Shown here piece by piece: positions 18,881 to 26,390 of a DNA stretch of 64,000 nt. Every line of letters starts with the position of its first letter. Position 1 is the stretch's first letter. The DNA comes from Chryseobacterium cucumeris (GTDB lineage: Bacteria; Bacteroidota; Bacteroidia; Flavobacteriales; Weeksellaceae), in assembly GCF_001593385.1 (NCBI RefSeq), contig NZ_LUVZ01000043.1, positions 186,001 through 250,000 of the forward strand, in the 5' to 3' direction. The notes below the pieces were generated by a model. It worked only from the letters and a program-made list of their open reading frames with translations, ran no database searches and was not told the DNA's origin. The translations under genes and the position numbers were made by a program.

Positions 18881-20524
18881 CTATTTTTTCGTTCCGTAAG
18901 TCACCATCAGCTGGATTCTCTTCGGATTCGCATTTGTTTTAGCTACTCCTGTCAGAATAATTCTGTTCATATCAAATGCTCTTGTTGTGTTACGAACTCC
19001 CAAAAGGGTTCCTGTAGCACTTGCTGCAAATGCTCCTGCATTGATAATTAATGGTTTATTAACAATCGGCTGTGTAGCATCTCCTACTGTTTCTGTTTTT
19101 CCTTCAACAATATCCTTGACTGTTTTTGTAACTACAAAATCATAATAACCAGGATTCTCTTTATAATAATATAAACCTAGTCCGTTTGTAAGATCTGAAG
19201 TGAATGTTAACTTTGAGTAATCAATTTTACCCGCATTTAATGTATTGTTTAAAAGTGTAAACTTACGATCTTCAGTAGAACCAGTATTTTTCCATGTTGC
19301 AGGATCCAGATATACTCTGATCTTAGCACTTACAATACCTACTTTATCTGTGATTAACTTTTCCTTAAGTTCATTAATAGTCTCATCCTTAATTTTCACT
19401 ACCACAGAAGGGCCTCCCATTCCCTGAACAAAAAGTCTTTCATCTCCTTCATTAGGGTTACTTGCAGCCAGTGCAGCTGCAGCAGGTGATCCAGATCTGT
19501 TATACTCATACAATCCGATATGAGCATTAGCACTTCCTAGGTTGAAATTAAGTGTTGTTTGTGGTCTTGTGGTTGTTCCGTTGTCTGTCTTATCATATTT
19601 ATAATACATGATAACCTGCAAGTCATTAGGAGAGAACTGATACAGATATCTATCCGTTTCGTCCACAGAAATTTTTATTCCTTTAAAATATCTGATAAAG
19701 TTAGCAGCATCCTGAAGTTCAGGTTTTCCTTTTTTATCAAGAATATGAGTCTGGAAAAAATTTGTATTACTTAACTTCATTCTGAATCCTAAGTTTCCTG
19801 AGAATACAATTGAATTATCAGATTTTTTTGTAATAGATAAAGAACTCACGTTCCCATCAAATACTCCTGAACCTAACAGCTCTCCAGTACTTATTGATGC
19901 ATTGGAACGTTTTAGAGCATCATTATTTGCATCTAAGAACGTAGTTACTTCGTGTACATTGATTTTCATTGATTTTGAAGCCCCCCCTATTTTACCGTAT
20001 TTACGAACAGGATAAGTTTTTTTCTCAATGGAAACTTCCGTAGCTACTCCGTCTACTGGGAAATCTGTTTTTGTATATGTATTTGTTCTTAATGAATCAC
20101 CTTCAAAGAAGTAAGTATTCGAAGCTGTATTTGCAGGAGGTCTTACTACAAGGACTACTGAATCTACTTTTGGATTTGCGCCGTTGAAGTCAAAATTATC
20201 CGTTGGCATTCTCAGCTGGGTAACATAAGATGCTCTTTGCATTCCAAACTGGGGTTCAGTAAAGGCTCCAAGAACAGCAACATTTGTAGTAACACCTGAT
20301 TCACTCAACCCACTGATTAGTCTTGAAGCATCACTTCTGATTGAATCGTTGTTATCATAATTGTATGCAATAACAGGGTATGCAATTTCATTGCCCTGTG
20401 CTGCATCACCATTAAACAGCTGCTCACCAAGAGAATCCGGATCCGGTTCACAATTATAAAGGAATGCACTTCCAAATATCGCCAATACAAGCATGGCGAA
20501 GGTCTTTTTAAGATTATGAGTCAT
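18881..20524 (-). CDS. DUF4270 family lipoprotein
   Basis: 547 residues. Signal peptide with lipobox LYNC followed by EPDPDSLGEQL. The DUF4270 pattern is visible: an N-terminal TNVAVLGAFTEPQFGMQRASYVTQ-type segment (residues about 80-105; positions matter more than exact match), PKVDSVVLVVRPP, and a C-terminal segment on imported strands ending RIQLMVTYGTKK. Its function is unknown. In flavobacteria it is commonly found between a short GT5-like gene and glmS, as here (13 bases and 35 bases). It is predicted to sit at the outer membrane. Confidence 0.88.
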   Translation of the reverse strand: MTHNLKKTFAMLVLAIFGSAFLYNCEPDPDSLGEQLFNGDAAQGNEIAYPVIAYNYDNNDSIRSDASRLISGLSESGVTTNVAVLGAFTEPQFGMQRASYVTQLRMPTDNFDFNGANPKVDSVVLVVRPPANTASNTYFFEGDSLRTNTYTKTDFPVDGVATEVSIEKKTYPVRKYGKIGGASKSMKINVHEVTTFLDANNDALKRSNASISTGELLGSGVFDGNVSSLSITKKSDNSIVFSGNLGFRMKLSNTNFFQTHILDKKGKPELQDAANFIRYFKGIKISVDETDRYLYQFSPNDLQVIMYYKYDKTDNGTTTRPQTTLNFNLGSANAHIGLYEYNRSGSPAAAALAASNPNEGDERLFVQGMGGPSVVVKIKDETINELKEKLITDKVGIVSAKIRVYLDPATWKNTGSTEDRKFTLLNNTLNAGKIDYSKLTFTSDLTNGLGLYYYKENPGYYDFVVTKTVKDIVEGKTETVGDATQPIVNKPLIINAGAFAASATGTLLGVRNTTRAFDMNRIILTGVAKTNANPKRIQLMVTYGTKK

Positions 20525-20537
20525 TAAAAATGTGTTT

Positions 20538-21308
20538 TTAATAAAGTTGATTTATAGAATCTACGTCCAGATATTCCGATTTCTGGGTTGCTGTTTCATT
20601 GAAAGCCTTATCCAGGTCTTCATCCAGAAACTCGTCACCTTTTACAACGGCATCTACATAGTTCATACTTTCGATAACAAAACTTTTAATAGTTGGGTTA
20701 TCTAACGCTTTTAATCCCGAAATATTATCAAACTGTAACTTTTCATCGATCTTTTTGTCAAGGTCAGCATCTTTCTCATTGTAAAGAGAAAGTACAATTT
20801 TTGCGTCTTTGAAATAAGTATCGGATTCGTAGTAAGTTTTAAGATAAATTGGAACAAAAGAAGACATCCATCCATTTAAATGGATAACGTCCGGCACCCA
20901 GTTTAGTTTCTTAATGGTTTCAATAACTCCTCTGGCAAAGAAAATAGCTCTTTCATCATTATCTTCGAAAGGGTTTCCTTCATCGTCGAAATAATATTGT
21001 TTTCTTTTGAAGTATTCTTCATTGTCAATAAAGTAAACCTGAAGTCTTTCCCCCGGAAGAGACGCTACTTTAATGATCAGAGGCTGGTCCAGATCATTGA
21101 TAATAATATTCATCCCTGAAAGACGGATTACTTCATGAAGCTGGAACTTTCTCTCACTTATTTGTCCAAATCTTGGCATAAAAACTCTTACATCATTGCC
21201 TTCTTGGTGCATCTTAAGTGCCATTTTGTTTACCACTGCAGCCATATTTGTATCTTCCTGATATGGATACATCTCTGTAGTAATGTACAGTATTTTTTGA
21301 TTCGGCAT
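20538..21308 (-). CDS. Short glycogen-synthase-like (GT5 N-domain) protein
   Basis: 256 residues from the ATG at 21308. The N-terminus KILYITTEMYPY and the segments MHQEGNDVRVFMPRFG, FARGVIETIKKLNWVPDVIHLNGWMSSFVPIYLK match the first Rossmann domain of bacterial glycogen/starch synthases. The second (C-terminal) domain is entirely absent (usual length near 480). The ADP-glucose-binding KTGGL motif is replaced by EDTNM at residues 18-22. Glycogen synthesis by this protein is therefore doubtful. A longer frame from 21350 is rejected because its start lies within a -7 promoter element. It is the first gene of the leftward run with DUF4270 and glmS, and diverges from panC. Confidence 0.85.
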   Translation of the reverse strand: MPNQKILYITTEMYPYQEDTNMAAVVNKMALKMHQEGNDVRVFMPRFGQISERKFQLHEVIRLSGMNIIINDLDQPLIIKVASLPGERLQVYFIDNEEYFKRKQYYFDDEGNPFEDNDERAIFFARGVIETIKKLNWVPDVIHLNGWMSSFVPIYLKTYYESDTYFKDAKIVLSLYNEKDADLDKKIDEKLQFDNISGLKALDNPTIKSFVIESMNYVDAVVKGDEFLDEDLDKAFNETATQKSEYLDVDSINQLY

Positions 21309-21347
21309 AAACTTTCTATCTAATTTTTGTAAAAATGCTTTAATGTG

Positions 21348-21355
21348 CAAAATTA
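21348..21355 (-). promoter_or_regulatory. -7 promoter element (TAATTTTG) for the GT5-like gene
   Basis: Exact TAnnTTTG followed by C, about 40 bases ahead of the chosen ATG. It overlaps the ATG of the longer frame at 21350 and so excludes that start. Confidence 0.55.
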
Positions 21356-21451
21356 CAAAAAAACATCCAACATTATTTTAATTAACATTTTTTTACGAAA
21401 ATTCCCTTTTTCAAATTATTAAAAGTACATATTATTATGCGATATTTTTAG

Positions 21452-21459
21452 TATTTTTG
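21452..21459 (+). promoter_or_regulatory. -7 promoter element (TATTTTTG) for panC
   Basis: Exact TAnnTTTG 20 bases ahead of the panC ATG. No TTG at the usual distance upstream. With the element at 21348-21355 it makes a divergent promoter region. Confidence 0.5.
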
Positions 21460-21479
21460 AAATAGTATTAAAATAAACT

Positions 21480-22328
21480 ATGGAAGTTCTAAAAAACAGA
21501 AAAGTCCTTCAGGATTTCATTGAAAGACAGAAAGAAATGGGAAAAAGAATTGGCTTTGCCCCTACTATGGGTGCCCTGCACAATGGCCATCTTTCTCTGT
21601 ATGAAGAGGCAAGAAAAGAAAATGATCTTGTCATTTCTTCAATTTTTGTAAATCCAACTCAGTTCAACAATCCTGAGGATCTTGAAAAATACCCAAGAGA
21701 TGTTAACAGAGATATCCTTATTCTTCAGAATTCAGGCCTTGTAGACGCTGTCTACATCCCGGAGGTAGCAGATATTTACCCTGAAAAAGCTGAAAGCCAG
21801 TCGTATGATTTTGACGGACTGGAAAATGAAATGGAAGGCAAATCCAGACCGGGACATTTCAACGGAGTAGGAACTGTTGTAGAAGAGCTTTTCAGACAGG
21901 TACAGCCTGATAATGCTTATTTTGGTGAAAAAGATTTTCAGCAGCTTGCTATTATTAAAAAAATGGTGGAGAAAAAACATCTTCCCGTTAAAATAACCGG
22001 AGTTCCTATTTATAGGGCAGAAAACGGACTGGCACTAAGTTCAAGAAACCAGAGACTTCATGAAGACCGAAAAGAAGCTTCTAAAGTAATTTATGAGACT
22101 TTAAAAAAAGTAAACGACTGGTTCAGAACTGTCAGTATCCCGGAAATCAAGGAAAGAGTAGCGGATATTTTTGATGATCAGAAGGGTATGAAGCTTGAAT
22201 ACTTTCTGATTGCTGATGAAAATACATTACAGGAGACAGATTTTTTCTATAAAGACAGAAATTTCAGAGCCTTCATCGTAGTTGTAGTAGATGGAGTAAG
22301 ATTAATTGACAACATACATCTGGATTAA
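21480..22328 (+). CDS. panC: Pantoate--beta-alanine ligase
   Basis: 282 residues, full length for PanC. The ATP-binding HIGH-type motif appears as PTMGALHNGHLSLYEEA, followed by SIFVNPTQFNNPEDLEKYPR, and GEKDFQQLAIIKKMV; the KMSKS-type region is ALSSRNQRL. Reaction: ATP-dependent joining of pantoate and beta-alanine to pantothenate, for coenzyme A. It stands alone, divergent from the GT5-like gene. Confidence 0.97.
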   Translation: MEVLKNRKVLQDFIERQKEMGKRIGFAPTMGALHNGHLSLYEEARKENDLVISSIFVNPTQFNNPEDLEKYPRDVNRDILILQNSGLVDAVYIPEVADIYPEKAESQSYDFDGLENEMEGKSRPGHFNGVGTVVEELFRQVQPDNAYFGEKDFQQLAIIKKMVEKKHLPVKITGVPIYRAENGLALSSRNQRLHEDRKEASKVIYETLKKVNDWFRTVSIPEIKERVADIFDDQKGMKLEYFLIADENTLQETDFFYKDRNFRAFIVVVVDGVRLIDNIHLD

Positions 22329-22350
22329 TCTTTATCTATTAAAATATAGT

Positions 22351-22380
22351 ATCCCTGGCTATTTCAGCTGGGGATTATTA
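22351..22380 (+). terminator. Possible terminator after panC
   Basis: ATCCCTGGCT and AGCTGGGGAT form a 10-bp stem with two G-U pairs and a 5-base loop. The following TTATTATT is a weak T-tract. Confidence 0.5.
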
Positions 22381-22427
22381 TTAAATACAAAAAAACAAAA
22401 CGAGATGAAGTTTAGACTTGAGTTCAT

Positions 22428-22462
22428 ACAAAAATCAAAGGCCTCCTGAAGGAAGCCTTTGA
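22428..22462 (-). terminator. Terminator of the tRNA cluster
   Basis: CAAAGGCTTCC, a 4-base loop, GGAGGCCTTTG on the minus strand with one mismatch, followed by ATTTTTG. It lies 54 bases past the last tRNA. Confidence 0.7.
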
Positions 22463-22516
22463 AACACCAAATCACAAAATATTAATATGAAAAAAATTTA
22501 CTTTTCAGTAAACTTG

Positions 22517-22589
22517 TGACCCGGCTGGGATTCGAACCCAGGACCCATACATTAAAAGTGTATTGCTCTACCAGCTGAGCTACCGAGTC
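22517..22589 (-). tRNA. tRNA-Lys (anticodon TTT)
   Basis: 73 nt. Acceptor stem GACTCGG pairs with CCGGGTC plus an A discriminator; D-loop AGCTGGTAGA; anticodon loop CTTTTAA; T-loop GGTTCGAATCC. CCA is not encoded. The copy at 22763-22835 is identical. Confidence 0.97.
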
Positions 22590-22644
22590 GGCCACAATTA
22601 AAATGAAATAAATTTCAATATTAATTATAAAATTTTCTTTGCAG

Positions 22645-22727
22645 TGCCTGCGACTGGACTCGAACCAGCACATCCTTAGGAAACCACCCCCTCAAGATGG
22701 CGTGTCTACCAATTTCACCACGCAGGC
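22645..22727 (-). tRNA. tRNA-Leu (anticodon GAG)
   Basis: 83 nt with a long variable arm (GTTTCCTAAGGATGTGC region). Acceptor stem GCCTGCG pairs with CGCAGGC plus A; anticodon loop TTGAGGG; T-loop GGTTCGAGTCC. It lies between two identical tRNA-Lys genes. Confidence 0.95.
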
Positions 22728-22762
22728 AATAAAATTACAAATCCAGTAATTTTTATTGCTAG

Positions 22763-22835
22763 TGACCCGGCTGGGATTCGAACCCAGGACCCATACATTA
22801 AAAGTGTATTGCTCTACCAGCTGAGCTACCGAGTC
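22763..22835 (-). tRNA. tRNA-Lys (anticodon TTT), second copy
   Basis: Identical over the whole 73 nt to the copy at 22517-22589, with identity extending 1 base beyond the 3' end and 6 bases beyond the 5' end. First tRNA of the transcript, downstream of a consensus promoter. Confidence 0.97.
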
Positions 22836-22889
22836 GGCCACTTGTGCAACAAGTTTTCATTTAAGTAATGTCCCTTGTTTTAAGTGGTG

Positions 22890-22918
22890 CAAAGATATGA
22901 CTTTTTTCTTTATCTCAA
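22890..22918 (-). promoter_or_regulatory. Consensus promoter of the tRNA cluster (TTG-N18-TATCTTTG)
   Basis: On the minus strand TTG at 22918-22916 and TATCTTTG at 22897-22890 are 18 bases apart. It drives the three tRNAs and partly overlaps the upstream region of aroK, which runs the other way. Confidence 0.7.
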
Positions 22919-22950
22919 AACTTTTTCGCAAATTTGTTAAAAAAAATTTC

Positions 22951-23466
22951 ATGGTAATTTCATTGATCGGATACATGGGAAGTGGCAAATCTCACATTTC
23001 CAAAATATTAAGCGAAAAAATAGATTTTAAATTAATTGATCTTGATAAAGAGATTTCCAGAAGAAATAAATTAACCATCCCTGAAATTTTCGAGAAAAAG
23101 GGAGAAATTTACTTTAGAAAACTGGAAAGAGAGGCGCTTGAAGAGATATTGGCTTCTGAAGAAAATGTTGTCTTAAGCCTTGGTGGAGGAACTCCTGTAT
23201 ATTATAATAATATGGAGATTATTAATCATAACTCCAAGAGTATTTTTTTAAGAACAGGAGTTGGGACATTGGTGGAAAGACTTTCAAAACAGAAAGAAAA
23301 AAGGCCATTAATTGCCAATATATCCGATGAAGACCTGCCGGAATTCATTGCCAAGCATTTATTTGAAAGAAATCAATTTTACAGCAAAGCACAATTCACT
23401 GTAGGGACAGATTCCAGAGAACCGGAAGACATTGTCAACGAAATAATAGAAAAGCTCTATCTCTAG
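22951..23466 (+). CDS. aroK: Shikimate kinase
   Basis: 171 residues from the ATG at 22951, the normal length for AroK. P-loop GYMGSGKSHIS at the N-terminus, IDLDKEIS with the metal-binding aspartate, FRKLEREAL (substrate-binding arginine), SLGGGTP, and the lid arginine in KEKRPLIAN. Reaction: ATP-dependent phosphorylation of shikimate at the 3-hydroxyl, in the chorismate pathway. A frame opening at 22897 is longer, but its extra 18 codons lie over the tRNA promoter and precede the usual family start. The stop codon sits inside a terminator hairpin. Confidence 0.95.
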   Translation: MVISLIGYMGSGKSHISKILSEKIDFKLIDLDKEISRRNKLTIPEIFEKKGEIYFRKLEREALEEILASEENVVLSLGGGTPVYYNNMEIINHNSKSIFLRTGVGTLVERLSKQKEKRPLIANISDEDLPEFIAKHLFERNQFYSKAQFTVGTDSREPEDIVNEIIEKLYL

Positions 23467-23481
23467 AGCTTTTCTATTTTT
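23445..23481. terminator. Bidirectional terminator overlapping the aroK stop codon
   Basis: A perfect 15-bp inverted repeat (AATAGAAAAGCTCTA, loop TCTC, complement). The TAG stop of aroK lies at the loop-stem junction. A T-run follows on the plus side; on the minus side the A/T arm serves the S4 gene. Confidence 0.85.
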
Positions 23482-23484
23482 ATA

Positions 23485-23922
23485 TTAATCTTCATCCTCA
23501 TCTTCACCGCCGGTCTCTCCGAAGAAATCATCCCAGTCTGTAAAATCGGAGTCGATATCATTGCCTACATATTCATCCATTTCTCTTCTGTCTTTTTTGG
23601 TAGGTCTTCCCTCTCCTTTGTTTCTGTAATAGTCTTGTGACATTTTACGGAGCTTCAACAGTTCGTACTGCTCTTTATCTGTCACATCCTGAATATGAAG
23701 AGGAACCAGCTTGGCCCCAATTCTGCTTTTAGGAATCTGAATTACCTTTATTTTATAATCAATCTGATTCTTACGGATTTTAATAGTATCTCCTTCTTTT
23801 ACCTCTTTAGATGACTTTACGGCAGACGTTCCTATAGAAACCCTATTCTTTTTAATCTCCTCTGCTGCAATACTTCTCGTCTTATAAAAACGAATGCTCC
23901 ATAAAAATTTATCTATTCTCAT
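23485..23922 (-). CDS. RNA-binding S4-domain protein (Hsp15-like)
   Basis: 145 residues. The S4 domain is at the N-terminus (MRIDKFLWSIRFYKTRSIA, then KNRVSIGTSAVKSSKEVKEG). After it comes a basic linker (NKGEGRPTKKDRRE) and an acidic tail rich in Asp/Glu. Known relatives such as Hsp15 bind the free 50S subunit carrying nascent chains; the basic-then-acidic layout fits. Convergent with aroK. Confidence 0.9.
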   Translation of the reverse strand: MRIDKFLWSIRFYKTRSIAAEEIKKNRVSIGTSAVKSSKEVKEGDTIKIRKNQIDYKIKVIQIPKSRIGAKLVPLHIQDVTDKEQYELLKLRKMSQDYYRNKGEGRPTKKDRREMDEYVGNDIDSDFTDWDDFFGETGGEDEDED

Positions 23923-23977
23923 AATTTTTTATACTTTTGCCGTTATATTATTTGTAAAGTAATTAAAGTTTTTTGAA

Positions 23978-24751
23978 ATGAAAAAAATATTTTTATATAT
24001 CCTTGCAGGATCTTTGTGTTTTTCTGCTTGTAAGAAAGATGATGACACATCACCCTATGTAGAACCGGAAGATATTGCTACGCAAAACACCTATGATGAT
24101 CAGGCAATTAAGAAATTCATGGATGAGAATTATCTGGATGCGCAGGGTAATATAAAAGCTTTCAGCTCTACGGACACGTCAGATGATAATGAAAAAAAAT
24201 TATCTGAGCTTTCGCCTGTAACGCTTCCTTCAGGAACAATCTATATAATGAGAAGCGGTGCTCAGCCTGTTAATCCTACACCTAATCAAACCATCAAGGA
24301 TGATGATATTATCAAAATTATGGGAAGAGGATACTCGTATCTGGCCGTTAATTCTGATGGAAACACTACGTTTCAAGCAAAAGCCGCCTTTTTAAATACC
24401 ATTGACGGAACGGGTGTACCTGTTATTGACCCAATGTATTATTATGTAAAGAAATCAATATTGAGCACTGTTACTACCCCGGATGCTGCAAAAAAAGCAA
24501 AATATTATCAAATTCCAGGATTTAGAGAGGCTTTACAGAAATTCAAAGCATTTGATAATCTTACCGGTGAAACACCTTATAACTTACAAGGAGTAATCAT
24601 CGTTCCTTCCAGAGCTGCTTTTGCAAGAAATCCTCATTATCCGTATTTAAATACTTCTTATAGAAATAAATCTTTTGTATTCAACTTTCAGATTTATGGA
24701 AGAGAGGACAGACCAAGTGATGACAAACAAACACAGGAACAACAGCAATAA
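23978..24751 (+). CDS. FKBP-like lipoprotein (probable degenerate peptidyl-prolyl isomerase)
   Basis: 257 residues. Lipobox FSAC then a KKDDD linker. The C-terminal part (about residues 175-245: PGFREALQKFKAFDN, IVPSRAAFARNP, FVFNFQIYG) follows the last strands of an FKBP domain (the IPSxxAYG and LxFxVxL elements). Earlier active-site aromatics are not clear, so catalysis is uncertain. Flavobacteria carry several FKBP-like lipoproteins, some tied to gliding (GldI), but this is not that gene by its neighbours. A -7 element TACTTTTG lies at 23932-23939. Confidence 0.65.
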   Translation: MKKIFLYILAGSLCFSACKKDDDTSPYVEPEDIATQNTYDDQAIKKFMDENYLDAQGNIKAFSSTDTSDDNEKKLSELSPVTLPSGTIYIMRSGAQPVNPTPNQTIKDDDIIKIMGRGYSYLAVNSDGNTTFQAKAAFLNTIDGTGVPVIDPMYYYVKKSILSTVTTPDAAKKAKYYQIPGFREALQKFKAFDNLTGETPYNLQGVIIVPSRAAFARNPHYPYLNTSYRNKSFVFNFQIYGREDRPSDDKQTQEQQQ

Positions 24752-24770
24752 AATAAAAAATAATTATATA

Positions 24771-24802
24771 AAAAAACACCGTTATTCAAACGGTGTTTTT
24801 TT
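24771..24802. terminator. Bidirectional terminator
   Basis: AAAACACCGTT, loop ATTCA, AACGGTGTTTT, with A-run before and T-run after. It serves the FKBP-like gene and the convergent glutamate-synthase-like gene. Confidence 0.85.
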
Positions 24803-24818
24803 ATGATGTAAACTGTAA

Positions 24819-26336
24819 TTACGGTCTTGCTTTCTGTTTTACATTTCCTAAGATATCAGGGAAATAAAGGTCTGCAAGGTGATCAAACTCATCACCTCTC
24901 ATAAACATGGTGGCATCTACTTCTTCATAAGAGCTTCTTCCTGCAGCAGCAATTAATTCATTACAGGTATGGAGTGTATTTTTGTGGAAATGATATACTC
25001 TTTCTGCCTTATCTGTCACATCAAGTCCTTTAATAAGCATTTTATCCTGTGTTGCCACCCCTGTAGGACAGTTATTAGAGTTACATCTCAATGCCTGAAT
25101 ACATCCTAGAGAGAACATAAATCCTCTGGCATTGTTACACATGTCTGCACCCATTGCGACTGCTCTCAGAATATCAAGACTGGTAAGAACTTTACCACTG
25201 GCAATCACTCTTAATTTACTTCTCAGGTTATAGTTATTAAGCGTTCTGTTCACAAAAATCAAAGCAGGCTCCAATGGCATCCCTACTCCATCAGAGAATT
25301 CTGGTGGCGCAGCTCCTGTTCCTCCTTCTGCACCATCTATGGTAATGAAATCAGGATAAATTTTCAAAACATTCATCTGCACACAGATATCTTCAAATTC
25401 TTTGGTATCACCGATACAAAGTTTAAAACCAATTGGCTTTCCTCCTGAAAGTTCTCTTAACTGCTGTACAAAACTCAGCAATCCGGCAGCATCAGAAAAA
25501 GCGCTGTGTGAGGGTGGTGAAATAACAGTCATTCCCGGTGTTACGTGACGAATCGCTGCAATTTCCGGTGTATTTTTTACTCCCGGCAGAACTCCTCCGT
25601 GTCCCGGTTTTGCTCCCTGTGATAATTTGATTTCAATCATTTTCACATTAGGAAGGGTGGAATATTTTGTAAATAATTCGGGATTGAATTTCCCCTCGCC
25701 GTCGCGACATCCGAAATACCCTGTTCCGATCTGCCAGCAAAGATCTCCTCCTTCCAGGTGATAAGGTGAAATTCCTCCTTCTCCTGTATTATGGTAAAAG
25801 TTTCCTTTTTTGGCTCCTCTGTTCAGTGAAATCTGTGCTCTGTCACTCAAGGCCCCGAAACTCATTGCTGAGATGTTAAATAAAGAAGCATGATAAGGCT
25901 GTGTACATTGTTCTCCTCCAACCCATACTCTCGGAAGTTCTTCTGATGGTGATTTTGCATAAATAGAATGCTTGATCCCTTCATACTTTCTGTGATTTAC
26001 TTCCAGCTGCGTACCAAAAGCTACCGTATCACTTAAGTTTTTTGCACGTCTGTATACTGCTGAACGCTGGTTTCTTGGAAATGGCTTCCCATCTGTTTCC
26101 CTTTCAATAAAGTATTGCTGCATTTCGGGTGAAATACTTTCGAAAAAATACCTGAAGTATCCCAATACAGGAAAGTTCCTCAAAATAGCATGTTTCGATT
26201 GGTAAGCATTGTAAACACCCAATGCATAAATTGCGGATAACAGCGTAGGTATCCAATAATGCGCTCTGATCAGTATTGCTATAATCCATGTAGCAGCTAC
26301 TAATACAATTCCCCAAGATAAAAACTTATCTCTCAT
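24819..26336 (-). CDS. FMN-binding glutamate-synthase-like protein
   Basis: 505 residues. Two N-terminal membrane helices (WGIVLVAATWIIAILI and following) precede the GltB-type FMN barrel: ISAMSFGALSDRAQISL, KPGHGGVLPG, ITIDGAEGGTGAAPP, and the cluster region CIQALRCNSNNCPTGVATQD with the three cysteines of a 3Fe-4S centre. Unlike full GltB it has no glutamine amidotransferase domain. Known relatives are annotated as single-domain or archaeal-type glutamate synthase; the membrane anchor suggests coupling to the quinone pool or another partner, which is inference. It is the only gene of its unit. Confidence 0.88.
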   Translation of the reverse strand: MRDKFLSWGIVLVAATWIIAILIRAHYWIPTLLSAIYALGVYNAYQSKHAILRNFPVLGYFRYFFESISPEMQQYFIERETDGKPFPRNQRSAVYRRAKNLSDTVAFGTQLEVNHRKYEGIKHSIYAKSPSEELPRVWVGGEQCTQPYHASLFNISAMSFGALSDRAQISLNRGAKKGNFYHNTGEGGISPYHLEGGDLCWQIGTGYFGCRDGEGKFNPELFTKYSTLPNVKMIEIKLSQGAKPGHGGVLPGVKNTPEIAAIRHVTPGMTVISPPSHSAFSDAAGLLSFVQQLRELSGGKPIGFKLCIGDTKEFEDICVQMNVLKIYPDFITIDGAEGGTGAAPPEFSDGVGMPLEPALIFVNRTLNNYNLRSKLRVIASGKVLTSLDILRAVAMGADMCNNARGFMFSLGCIQALRCNSNNCPTGVATQDKMLIKGLDVTDKAERVYHFHKNTLHTCNELIAAAGRSSYEEVDATMFMRGDEFDHLADLYFPDILGNVKQKARP

Positions 26337-26390
26337 GAATGTAGTATTTAAAAGTTTAAAAATAAATTTAGTAGAATTTTTGCAAAGAGC

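Noticed and set aside
22482..22673. A 63-codon minus-strand frame across tRNA-Lys and tRNA-Leu
   Set aside because: It translates tRNA genes; no protein features.
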